Shown: positions 8,567 through 15,913 of the stretch, piece after piece
Numbering within the stretch: position 1 is the first letter of the stretch
Layout of the letters: each line of letters opens with the position of its first letter
Assembly: GCA_009659925.1 (NCBI GenBank)
Contig: PUXW01000007.1
Span: 1-64,000 of the forward strand
DNA from: Nitratiruptor sp.
GTDB lineage: Bacteria; Campylobacterota; Campylobacteria; Campylobacterales; Nitratiruptoraceae
Direction of reading: 5' to 3'
Length of the DNA stretch: 64,000 nucleotides
Made by a program: the position numbers and the translations under genes
Notes under the pieces: generated by a model
Told to the model about the DNA's origin: nothing
Databases searched by the model: none
The model's input: the letters and a program-made list of their open reading frames with translations, nothing else

Positions 8567-10826
8567 AGAGTTGGACGATGCGGGAGCGGATCGACTTGGT
8601 GGCGGCCACCATGTTGGTCAGGGCTGGGATGACCTCCTCCCACCTTCGAGTCTTCAGACCGCAATCGGGATTGATCCAGAGCTTGGAGGCTGGAAAGACT
8701 TCGAGCCGCTTCACGATCTCTGCTTCCATCTCCTCCTGGCTCGGGATTCGGGGGGAGTGGATGTCGTAGACCCCGACCCCCACCTCCTTTTGGTAGTTGT
8801 AGTTGCGAAAGGCCTCGAGAATCCGGTTTCCGTTTCGCGCGGTCTCGATGGAGATGACATCGGCATCCATTGCATCGATGGCCTCCATGATATCGTTGAA
8901 GTCGCTATAGCACATGTGGGTGTGGATCTGGGTTTGGGGTTTGGCTCGGGCCGTGGCAATTTTGAAGCTCTCTACCGCGATCCGCTCATACTCTTTTCGG
9001 TGCTCCTGGCGCAGAGGATAGCCCTCTTTGAAGGCCGCCTCATCCACCTGGATAATGGCGATGCCGCTATCCTGTAAGTCGGCGACCTCATCGCCGATGG
9101 CCAGGGCCATCTGGGTAGCGATCTCCTCCCAGGAGAGATCGTCCCGCACGAAGCTCCAGTTGAGCATGGTCACCGGGCCCGTGAGCATCCCTTTCAAGGG
9201 TTTGTCGGTCTTGGACTGGGCGTAGAGGATCCACTCCAGGGTCATCGGCTCTGGACGGTGGACATCGCCAAAGATGAGGGGGGGTTTGACACAGCGGCTC
9301 CCATAGCTTTGGACCCACCCATGCTCGCTCAGGGCGACCCCTTCGAGGAACTGACCAAAGTACTCGACCATATCGTTGCGCTCAAACTCCCCGTGAACGA
9401 GGATATCGAGCCCCACCTCCTCTTGCACCTGGATCGCCTGGTCGATGAAGGCCCGGATCCTCTCCTCGTACTGGCTCTTGTCGATCTTCCCCTCCCGATA
9501 GGCCTTGCGCACCCGACGTACCTCCGGAGTTTGGGGGAAGCTCCCGATGGTCGTGGTGGGGAGGATCGGATAGCCAAGGCGTTCGTGCTGGAGGCGCAGC
9601 CGTTCTTGAGCAGGCAGATCCCGCTCCCGTTTGATCTCTCCTTGCAACCGCTCTTTGGTGGCCTCATGATGGATCATCGTCGAGGATTGGCGCCGCTCGT
9701 TGGCCGACCGGTTGGCTTCGTAGAGCTGAACATCCTCAGGATCGAGTTCCTCACCCCGGTAGAGGCGGTCGATGAGGCGGAGCTCATCCAACTTCTCCCG
9801 AGCGAAGGCGAGCCAACTCTTGATGGCCGGATGGAGCTTATGCTCATGGCGCAGGGTATAGGGGACATGGAGGAGGGAGGAGCTGGGAGCTACGAGGAGT
9901 TGGTCGGGATCGATGGGGAGAGAGCGCAACAGGGCCACCTTCTTGTCGATATCGCTGATCCAGACATTGCGCCCATCAACGATGCCCGCCACCACTCTCT
10001 TCCCATGTTTGGCGATCTCTTCGATGGCATCGAGATTTCCGGGACCGTGGACCAGATCGAGGCCGATTCCATCAATCGGGGTCTTTACCAGTTGCTCGAC
10101 CGCCTCATTGGCCCGCTCGAAATAGGTGATGAGGAAGGTCTCCAATCCAGCTGGAACTATCTCCTGGTAGACCTCTTGGATCGAACCGAGGATGGTAGGA
10201 TTGGGATCGAGGACGAAGATGGGCTCTTCCAGCTGGATGGCGTTCACTCCCGCCCTTTGAAGCTCCTGGAGGAGTTGACGATAGGCCGGTACGATGGCTG
10301 GAAGGAGCTCTAGGGGATCTCCCCCATCGACTCGGCGGGATAGAGCAAGAAAGGTGAAGGGGCCGATGAGGTTCACTTTCCCTTTGGCCCCTTCGACCCG
10401 CTCTTGGAACTCTCGAAAGAGAGCAAGAATCGGGGTCGCATTGGGGGCGAAGGGTTGTCCGTGACGGAGCTGGGGGACGAAATAGTGGTAGTTGGTGTTG
10501 AACCACTTGGTCATGGGGAGGGCCTTGTGGCGCTTATCTCCCCGGGCCATGGCAAAATAGCGCTCCAATCCCGTTAGATCCCGGTACTCCTCGGGCTCAC
10601 AGCCTAGGATCGTGACCATGTCGAGCATCTGATCGTAATAACTAAAGTCATTGATGGAGATATATTGGGCTTGGGCCTCCTCTTGGCTTTGCCAATGGCG
10701 CTGGCGCAGCTGGCGGCCCACCTCTTCGAGCCCCTTCCGGTCGAGGTTCCCACTCCAATAGCCCTCCAGGGCAAACTTTAGCTCCCGTTTTTCGCCAATA
10801 CGAGGGTATCCAATGATGTAGGGCAT
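8565..10826 (-). CDS. metE: Cobalamin-independent methionine synthase MetE
   Basis: Transfers the methyl group of 5-methyltetrahydropteroyl-tri-glutamate to homocysteine to form methionine. The 753-residue length is normal for the two-barrel enzyme. The N-terminal half opens with GYPRIGEKRELK. The C-terminal catalytic half has the zinc ligands in QIHTHMCYSDF (His and Cys), in VDEAAFKEG (Glu region) and in NPDCGLKTR (Cys), plus the homocysteine-binding region TTTIGSFPQT. The leader upstream of ATG 10826 shows an AAGGAG ribosome-binding site. I found no convincing riboswitch or T-box in the 183 bases upstream. Spacing suggests it may be read through from the ruvX side. Confidence 0.97.
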   Translation of the reverse strand: MPYIIGYPRIGEKRELKFALEGYWSGNLDRKGLEEVGRQLRQRHWQSQEEAQAQYISINDFSYYDQMLDMVTILGCEPEEYRDLTGLERYFAMARGDKRHKALPMTKWFNTNYHYFVPQLRHGQPFAPNATPILALFREFQERVEGAKGKVNLIGPFTFLALSRRVDGGDPLELLPAIVPAYRQLLQELQRAGVNAIQLEEPIFVLDPNPTILGSIQEVYQEIVPAGLETFLITYFERANEAVEQLVKTPIDGIGLDLVHGPGNLDAIEEIAKHGKRVVAGIVDGRNVWISDIDKKVALLRSLPIDPDQLLVAPSSSLLHVPYTLRHEHKLHPAIKSWLAFAREKLDELRLIDRLYRGEELDPEDVQLYEANRSANERRQSSTMIHHEATKERLQGEIKRERDLPAQERLRLQHERLGYPILPTTTIGSFPQTPEVRRVRKAYREGKIDKSQYEERIRAFIDQAIQVQEEVGLDILVHGEFERNDMVEYFGQFLEGVALSEHGWVQSYGSRCVKPPLIFGDVHRPEPMTLEWILYAQSKTDKPLKGMLTGPVTMLNWSFVRDDLSWEEIATQMALAIGDEVADLQDSGIAIIQVDEAAFKEGYPLRQEHRKEYERIAVESFKIATARAKPQTQIHTHMCYSDFNDIMEAIDAMDADVISIETARNGNRILEAFRNYNYQKEVGVGVYDIHSPRIPSQEEMEAEIVKRLEVFPASKLWINPDCGLKTRRWEEVIPALTNMVAATKSIRSRIVQL

Positions 10827-10873
10827 AGAAGGCTCCTTGGTCTAGTTTTGGTTGGAATGGCTCTTGGGTGAAG

Positions 10874-11008
10874 TTAGGGGAGCGTCGAAGGTGGGGGAAT
10901 GCCGCTTTTTCGCTTGCGACAGCGGCACAGAGGGGGTTTGTGGATCTTGCTCAAATAGAGGCGTGCCCTGGCCTTGCGGGCAAAGATCCGATTGCACAGA
11001 CAGGGCAT
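10874..11008 (-). CDS. Putative 44-residue basic Cys-rich protein
   Basis: This short frame starts one base after the ruvX stop (TAAGATG) and fills most of the ruvX-metE gap. The product is strongly basic and has two paired cysteine motifs, CLC near the N-terminus and CRC about 25 residues later. That spacing could make a small zinc site. No clear ribosome-binding site precedes the ATG, so expression would depend on coupling to ruvX. I do not recognise a family, and it may be a chance frame. Confidence 0.35.
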   Translation of the reverse strand: MPCLCNRIFARKARARLYLSKIHKPPLCRCRKRKSGIPPPSTLP

Positions 11009-11009
11009 C

Positions 11010-11411
11010 TTAAGGGGTGTTGGCAAGGAGCCACCTCTCCAAGATCTTCTGAGCTGCCACACTATCGAGACGCCCATCGCGCCGATGGCGAAAGATCCCC
11101 TTAGTCTCCTCCCTCGCCTCGAAGGAGGTGAAGGATTCGTCCATATACTCGATGCGGCCTGGGAAGTCGAGGAGAGAAACGAAGTGGCGGATCCGCTCTC
11201 CCATCTCCTTGGCGCTCTTGCCCTCCTCAGGGATCCCAACGACGAGAATATCGATCTGCCACTCCTGGAGGAAGCGGGAGAGGTCCCGGGCCGCTTGGGT
11301 GCGATTCTTGCGAATAATGGGCTCTTGGGGAATGGCGATCTTCCCATCGGGGGAGAGGGCGAGGCCGATACGGCGCAATCCAACATCGATGGCTGCGATC
11401 CTATTTCCCAA
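11010..11411 (-). CDS. ruvX: Holliday junction resolvase-like RuvX/YqgF
   Basis: A small RNase H-fold protein of the YqgF family, linked to 16S rRNA 5' processing and to Holliday junction resolution. Conserved points are IAAIDVGLRRIGLA (first catalytic Asp), VVGIPEE, EYMDESFTSFEA (Glu) and the final D-S-V-A-A aspartate. The start is not an ATG: TTG at 11411 overlaps the mnmE stop and has GGGGAG seven bases upstream, which I prefer; TTG 11426 is also in frame. The product is about 133 residues, the usual size. It is the last clear member of the rpmH-to-ruvX block. Confidence 0.9.
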   Translation of the reverse strand: MGNRIAAIDVGLRRIGLALSPDGKIAIPQEPIIRKNRTQAARDLSRFLQEWQIDILVVGIPEEGKSAKEMGERIRHFVSLLDFPGRIEYMDESFTSFEAREETKGIFRHRRDGRLDSVAAQKILERWLLANTP

Positions 11412-12747
11412 GGCAAAACTCCCCAAACATCTGGTCTAGAAGCTCACTGCTCTCCATAGGGCGGGTGATAGAGGCGATCTGCTGGATGGCCCGATTGATA
11501 TGGAAGGCAAAGAGTTCCAGCTCCCCATCCTCCAAGGGTTGAAAGGCCATTTCGATCTCTTGCAGAGCCTCTTGGACCGCATGGACTTGGCGGGTGGAGA
11601 TGAGTATGGTCCCATCCTCACCGCTATGGCGGTCAAGCTTGGCTTTGAGCCGTTGGATGAGGGGTTCGACCCCCTCTTTGACACTCATTTTGATGGTATC
11701 CAAACCTTCAAAGGCCTCATCGTCGAGGACCAATCCGAGATCGCTCTTGTTGATGATGACGATGTGCTCCTTCTCGTGGGTGCGCAAAAGCTCCAAAATC
11801 GCCTCATCCTCCCGGTCGAGGGGACGGCTCCCGTCGAAAAGGGCCAGGACCAAATCGCTCTCGTGAAAAGCCGCCAGGGAGCGCTGGATTCCAATTTGCT
11901 CGATGCGATCTTTGGCCTCCCGAATGCCAGCCGTGTCGACGATGCGGACCAGGTGGCTACCAATGTGGAGCTCCTCTTCAATGGTATCCCGGGTTGTGCC
12001 GGCGATCTCACTGACGATGGCCCGGTCGTAGGCCAAGAGGGCGTTGAGGAGGGAGCTCTTGCCAGTGTTGGGCTTACCGATAATAGCGATGCGAAATCCT
12101 TCGATGAGCCCCCGACGCCTCCGACTGGTATCGAGGGTTGTGGCGAGCCGTTGCCGGAGCTCTTGGAGCTGGTGGCTTATTTGATGGTGTAGGTCTGCTG
12201 GGAGGTCCTCTTCGGCATAGTCGATATTGACCTCCACATAGGCGAGGATCCGGATGAGGCGCTCCCGGATCTCCTCGACGAAGTGCTGGAGCTCCCCCTT
12301 CATCTGGCGGGCTAGGATTCGGGCTCCCTCCTGGCTCTTGGCTTCGATCAACTTGGCGATGGCCTCGGCTTGGGTAAGGTCGATCTTGCCATGGAGGAAG
12401 GCCCGTTTCGTAAACTCTCCCGGTTCGGCCAGCCTCGCTCCAGCCTCGATGAGGGCATCGAGGATCTGCTGGGCGATGACGATCCCCCCATGGACTTGAA
12501 ACTCGACGATATCCTCTCCCGTAAAGGAGCGGGGAGCCTGGAAGTAGATGACAATCCCCTGATCGATGAGCTCTCCCGAGAGATCGTAGATGGAAGCAAG
12601 GAGAGCCTGGCGGGGTTTGAGTTGCTTCTTGACGAGCTTACCGGCGATGGTCAAAGCCTCTGGACCGCTCATACGAACAATGGCGATGGAGCCAACTCCT
12701 CGTGGAGTGGCGATGGCGGCGATGGTCTTAGCGGTTGCGGAACTCAT
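11401..12747 (-). CDS. mnmE: tRNA modification GTPase MnmE
   Basis: With MnmG it forms the cmnm5 group on wobble uridine 34 of certain tRNAs. The 448-residue product has the N-terminal tetrahydrofolate-binding domain, the Ras-like G domain with GKPNTGKSS (P-loop), TTRDT, DTAGIRE (G3) and NKSD (G4), and ends in the required CLGK, whose Cys is essential. The start at ATG 12747 gives the normal N-terminus TIAAIATPRG; a longer open frame adds an antisense-like leader. It overlaps the jag gene by 20 bases and ruvX by 11. Confidence 0.97.
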   Translation of the reverse strand: MSSATAKTIAAIATPRGVGSIAIVRMSGPEALTIAGKLVKKQLKPRQALLASIYDLSGELIDQGIVIYFQAPRSFTGEDIVEFQVHGGIVIAQQILDALIEAGARLAEPGEFTKRAFLHGKIDLTQAEAIAKLIEAKSQEGARILARQMKGELQHFVEEIRERLIRILAYVEVNIDYAEEDLPADLHHQISHQLQELRQRLATTLDTSRRRRGLIEGFRIAIIGKPNTGKSSLLNALLAYDRAIVSEIAGTTRDTIEEELHIGSHLVRIVDTAGIREAKDRIEQIGIQRSLAAFHESDLVLALFDGSRPLDREDEAILELLRTHEKEHIVIINKSDLGLVLDDEAFEGLDTIKMSVKEGVEPLIQRLKAKLDRHSGEDGTILISTRQVHAVQEALQEIEMAFQPLEDGELELFAFHINRAIQQIASITRPMESSELLDQMFGEFCLGK

Positions 12748-13465
12748 TGACGACGATATAGCGCTCCCCCTTCTTGTTCTCTTTGGTTCCCACATACTTG
12801 TCGGGAAAGGCGGCCCGCAACTCCTTGAGGGCGATTTGGATCAAAACCCCGTCCAAGGGCTTGGTCTGGCCCCGCCCCTCCTTCTTGATCCGTTCGATGA
12901 GGGGGCGAAGATAGTGGCGCATCGCCTCCTCTTGGGACTTGAGGAACTGGGCGATTTCGAGGCGGATCTGGATCCCATACTTGGGGTTGAGCCAGTTGAA
13001 GAGCATGTAGGAGAGGGCCTTGTAGCGGTAGCCCTCCTTGCCAATGAGCAAAGCCGCATCGGGCCCTTCGAACTCGATGAGGACGGTCTGCTTGTCGTAG
13101 GGGCGCACCTCGATTCGGCTCAAATCGAAACAGAGTTCCTGGAAGAGCTCTTCCAACTCTTGCTGGATCTGCTTGGCGATCTCTTCCAGGTCCAACTTCT
13201 CCTGATAGAAGTTATCGAAGATCTCGCTCTTTGGCGTCACCTCCTCGATCTTGCGCTCGACCTCTTCGATGATCTGGGCTGGCGGTTCCTGCTTGATACG
13301 GCGAACCAGAATGATGGCGCTCTTCCTTCCAATCCCCAAAATCCCCTTGGAGGGGTGTTGGAGGACCTTGATCTCCATCTCGTCAATGGGGCAGCCCAGC
13401 TCCTCCCGGGCCCGGCGATAGGCCTCATCGAGGGTGGGAGCTTCGATCTTGATCTGCTCATACAT
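12728..13465 (-). CDS. jag: Jag/KhpB RNA-binding protein (Jag_N, KH, R3H)
   Basis: A 245-residue RNA-binding protein usually encoded next to yidC. The N-terminal Jag_N domain (about 1-50) carries the KGILGIGRKSA loop. A linker rich in Glu and Lys follows, then a KH-like region (LLIGKEGYRYKALSYML) and a C-terminal R3H-like part. The start ATG 13465 overlaps the yidC stop by 8 bases. It is a general post-transcriptional regulator; the exact role in this phylum is not known. Confidence 0.93.
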   Translation of the reverse strand: MYEQIKIEAPTLDEAYRRAREELGCPIDEMEIKVLQHPSKGILGIGRKSAIILVRRIKQEPPAQIIEEVERKIEEVTPKSEIFDNFYQEKLDLEEIAKQIQQELEELFQELCFDLSRIEVRPYDKQTVLIEFEGPDAALLIGKEGYRYKALSYMLFNWLNPKYGIQIRLEIAQFLKSQEEAMRHYLRPLIERIKKEGRGQTKPLDGVLIQIALKELRAAFPDKYVGTKENKKGERYIVVNEFRNR

Positions 13466-15047
13466 CCCTAGCCCCTTGGAGCTTCCTGGTGGCAAAGATC
13501 TTGTTGACGATGAGCTGCTGGATGATGGAGAGGATGTTGTTGACGAACCAGTAGAGGGTCAACCCAGCGGGGAAGGTGAGGAAGAAGAGGGTGAAGACCA
13601 CTGGGAGCCATTCGAAGATCCGCTTTTGAACCGGATCGGTGATGGTGGTGGGGGTGAGCTTTTGATGGAGGTACATGGTCGCCCCCATGAGGATGGGCAA
13701 TACATAGTAGGGATCTGGAGCGCTTAGATCCTTGATCCAGAGGATCCATGGAGCCCCCTTGAGCTCAATGGCGTTGAGCAAAACCCGGTAGATAGCGAAG
13801 AAGATAGGGATTTGCAAGAGCAAGGGCAGACAGCCACTCATAGGATTGACATTGTATTTCTTGTAGAGCTGCATCATGTGGAGGTTGAGCTTTTGGGGAT
13901 CCCCTTTGTAGCGCTCTTGGATCTCCTTGATCTTGGGAGCTAGCTCTTTGAGCTTTTGCATCGAGAGCATCCCCTTGAGGGTGAGGGGGAAGAGGAGGAT
14001 GCGGATGATGATGGTCAAGAGCACGATGGCCCAACCCCAGTTGCCCACCAGGTGATAAAGGGCCAGGAGCGCCTTGAACATCGGCTTGGCGATGAAGGTG
14101 AAGAAGCCATATTCGATGATATCGGTAAGACGAGGATCGATAGCCGCGAGACGCTCGTACTCCTTGGGCCCTACGTAGCCTCCAGCCTGAAACTCCTTGG
14201 CCCCTTGGATGAAGAGGATGGGATTCTCCTCTTCATCCTTGTCTACAATGACATTGAACCCATCGAAATTATAGAGGGCGGTGGTGTAGTAGCGGTCAAA
14301 TCCAGCTGCAATAGTCGCCCCCGGGAAGCGCTCCCCCCCCTTGGCGTCCCCATCCTCGATCCAGGTAACTGTCCCGTCGGCCTCCCGGATTAAAGCGCCG
14401 TGGAGGGTATATCCGTCCACCCGTACATCGGGACGGTAGCCAGGGGAGATGTAGTAGGAGTGTCCCTGGGCCAGGATCACCTGGAGGTCGTAGTGGCCAT
14501 CGGGGTAGATGGTGATCCGTTTGATCACCCGCTCTTGTCCTAGATCTTGGACGAGTTCGATAGTTTTGGGATTTCCATCGAGGGTGATGGTGGCAGGACC
14601 GTCGTAGCGGTAGGGAGTCTGGAAGGCCCGTTCATTGAGCTTGGGATCGCCAAAGCGGATCTCCAGGGGTTTGGGGAGTTTGGTGGGGTTGAAGAGGCGG
14701 ATCTGTTCCCCCGCCTCATTTTGGTAGCGCTGCTCTTCCAGGACCACCTGGGAGATACGTCCGAGCCGATCGATGAAGAGGTCGAAGCGCTGGGCCTTGA
14801 TCGTTACAAGGGGTTGATCGATATTGGCCGGTGAAGGGGATGGAGCAGTGGTGGAGGTGATGGTGTGGGGGGCTGTGGCCTTGGGAGCTTCGGGAGCCTT
14901 TTGGGTGAAGGTTTGGCTCTGGGCAGTGGCGTTGAGCTCCTGGTGGCCCTTCGGTTTAGGGAGGAAGAAGAGATCGTAGACGATGAAGACGACGAGGGAG
15001 AGAACTGTCGCGAGGAGGACCCGCTGGTTCATACTCAAGTTTTCCAT
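13458..15047 (-). CDS. yidC: Membrane protein insertase YidC
   Basis: Inserts and folds inner-membrane proteins alone or with SecYEG. The 529-residue protein has the N-terminal transmembrane anchor (VLLATVLSLVVFIVYDLFFL), a Pro/Thr-rich linker, a large periplasmic beta domain (about 75-330) and the conserved five-helix insertase core with the SMQKLKELAPKIKEIQERY amphipathic region and the NPMSGCLPLLLQIPIF helix. ATG 15047 is chosen because translation then begins just before the first helix. The upstream frame reaches into yidD. It is followed by jag with an 8-base overlap. Confidence 0.97.
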   Translation of the reverse strand: MENLSMNQRVLLATVLSLVVFIVYDLFFLPKPKGHQELNATAQSQTFTQKAPEAPKATAPHTITSTTAPSPSPANIDQPLVTIKAQRFDLFIDRLGRISQVVLEEQRYQNEAGEQIRLFNPTKLPKPLEIRFGDPKLNERAFQTPYRYDGPATITLDGNPKTIELVQDLGQERVIKRITIYPDGHYDLQVILAQGHSYYISPGYRPDVRVDGYTLHGALIREADGTVTWIEDGDAKGGERFPGATIAAGFDRYYTTALYNFDGFNVIVDKDEEENPILFIQGAKEFQAGGYVGPKEYERLAAIDPRLTDIIEYGFFTFIAKPMFKALLALYHLVGNWGWAIVLLTIIIRILLFPLTLKGMLSMQKLKELAPKIKEIQERYKGDPQKLNLHMMQLYKKYNVNPMSGCLPLLLQIPIFFAIYRVLLNAIELKGAPWILWIKDLSAPDPYYVLPILMGATMYLHQKLTPTTITDPVQKRIFEWLPVVFTLFFLTFPAGLTLYWFVNNILSIIQQLIVNKIFATRKLQGARDV

Positions 15048-15058
15048 GGACGGAGCCT

Positions 15059-15373
15059 TTAATCGAGATTTGGGATCAGGTAGTAGGAGCCTCCCTTCCC
15101 CCGAGGAACGAGCCAATATCTGACCCGAATCCGTTTGAAGGTAGGAGTCTGGATGGTCCGGGAGACGATGGGATAGTCGATTCCCCCGGCAAAGAGGGGA
15201 TTACAGCGCAAAAGTCGCAAGAGGATGGCCCACGGGGCGCGCCAGAGGGCGTTGGCTTCGATCTGCCACCGGGCATACTCGGAGCAGGTAGGATAGTAGC
15301 GGCAACTCCCGTGGCTCAAGGGCGAGAGGAGCCTTTGATACAATCGCACCAGCAAGAGTAGGCCTCGTCTCAT
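15059..15373 (-). CDS. yidD: Membrane protein insertion efficiency factor YidD
   Basis: A 104-residue protein with an amphipathic N-terminus and the family signature LSPLSHGSCRYYPTCSEYA, whose three cysteines are typical. It assists YidC-dependent insertion. It ends 12 bases before the yidC start and overlaps rnpA by 4 bases. The C-terminal 25 residues are longer than in E. coli YidD but match the variable tail common in this phylum. Confidence 0.95.
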   Translation of the reverse strand: MRRGLLLLVRLYQRLLSPLSHGSCRYYPTCSEYARWQIEANALWRAPWAILLRLLRCNPLFAGGIDYPIVSRTIQTPTFKRIRVRYWLVPRGKGGSYYLIPNLD

Positions 15374-15702
15374 TGGGACTTCATCCTTCGCAATATCCCC
15401 TCGAAATGCCTCCGTAACTGGGCGAACTCGCTCCCGAGGATGGAGGGTTTGGCGACGAAGATATAGCCGCCCACTTCTAGTTCCTCCACATACTCCACGA
15501 AGAGGGCCCGCAGCCGCCTTTTGGCCCTGTTGCGCTCCACCGACTTGCCAACCTTGCGACTCGCTACGAAGCCCACCCGCATCGGACCTCTGGCCAAATA
15601 GAAGAGGACAAAGTGGGGGGTATGGAAACTCCGACCCTCTCGATAGATTCGGTCGAACTCCCGCCGACCCTTTAAGGTGGCAACCCCCTTTATACGGCCA
15701 AT
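15370..15702 (-). CDS. rnpA: RNase P protein component RnpA, non-canonical start
   Basis: Protein subunit of RNase P, which matures tRNA 5' ends together with rnpB RNA (52.1-52.4 kb). The full family sequence is in frame: the N-terminal strand [16 protein letters not shown], the RNR box [12 protein letters not shown] and the C-terminal helix. No ATG, GTG or TTG occurs in frame before the conserved N-terminus. The first TTG (15597) would delete about 35 essential residues. ATT at 15702, inside the end of rpmH and preceded by AGGGAG, gives a normal length of 110 residues; ATA at 15693 is the alternative. Gene identity is certain, the start is inferred. Confidence 0.85.
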   Translation of the reverse strand: MGRIKGVATLKGRREFDRIYREGRSFHTPHFVLFYLARGPMRVGFVASRKVGKSVERNRAKRRLRALFVEYVEELEVGGYIFVAKPSILGSEFAQLRRHFEGILRRMKSQ

Positions 15703-15824
15703 CTCTTTCTCCCTTTCCTGCGCCTTGCGTTGATCACCTTGCGTCCATTCTTCGTACGCATACGTACACGAAAGCCGTGGGTTCGTTTACGCCGGGTATT
15801 GTGGGGTTGGTAGGTCCGTTTCAT
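15690..15824 (-). CDS. rpmH: Ribosomal protein bL34
   Basis: A 44-residue basic protein translated from ATG 15824: it begins [18 protein letters not shown], continues [17 protein letters not shown] and ends RLAV. This is the textbook bL34 sequence. It is the first gene of the rpmH-rnpA-yidD-yidC-jag-mnmE run. Its stop overlaps the presumed rnpA start region. A TAAAAT sequence some 30 bases upstream may be the -10 box; no good -35 is seen. Confidence 0.97.
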   Translation of the reverse strand: MKRTYQPHNTRRKRTHGFRVRMRTKNGRKVINARRRKGRKRLAV

Positions 15825-15890
15825 ACCGATCCTTTGGGCAGAATTTGGAAAGGTATTTTACTCAAAGCTAGCTTAAGGAGCGTTGAGGGG

Positions 15891-15906
15891 TGGGCCCGAG
15901 GGCCCA
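15891..15906 (-). terminator. GC-rich hairpin after clpB
   Basis: TGGGCC/GGCCCA forms a six-pair stem with a four-base loop starting 8 bases past the clpB stop. It lacks a T-run, so it may only slow or end transcription weakly before rpmH. Confidence 0.35.
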
Positions 15907-15913
15907 GGGGAGG

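Noticed and set aside
10827-11009. Riboswitch or T-box leader for metE
   Set aside because: No SAM, B12 or T-box core sequence or convincing terminator/antiterminator pair was found; the space mostly holds a short frame.
15370-15597. Short rnpA starting at TTG 15597
   Set aside because: It would lack the conserved N-terminal helix and strand that are clearly encoded upstream in the same frame.
15825-15913. Replication origin or DnaA boxes near rpmH
   Set aside because: The rpmH-mnmE block is often near oriC, but no dnaA gene and no cluster of TTATCCACA-like boxes are present; clpB lies upstream instead.
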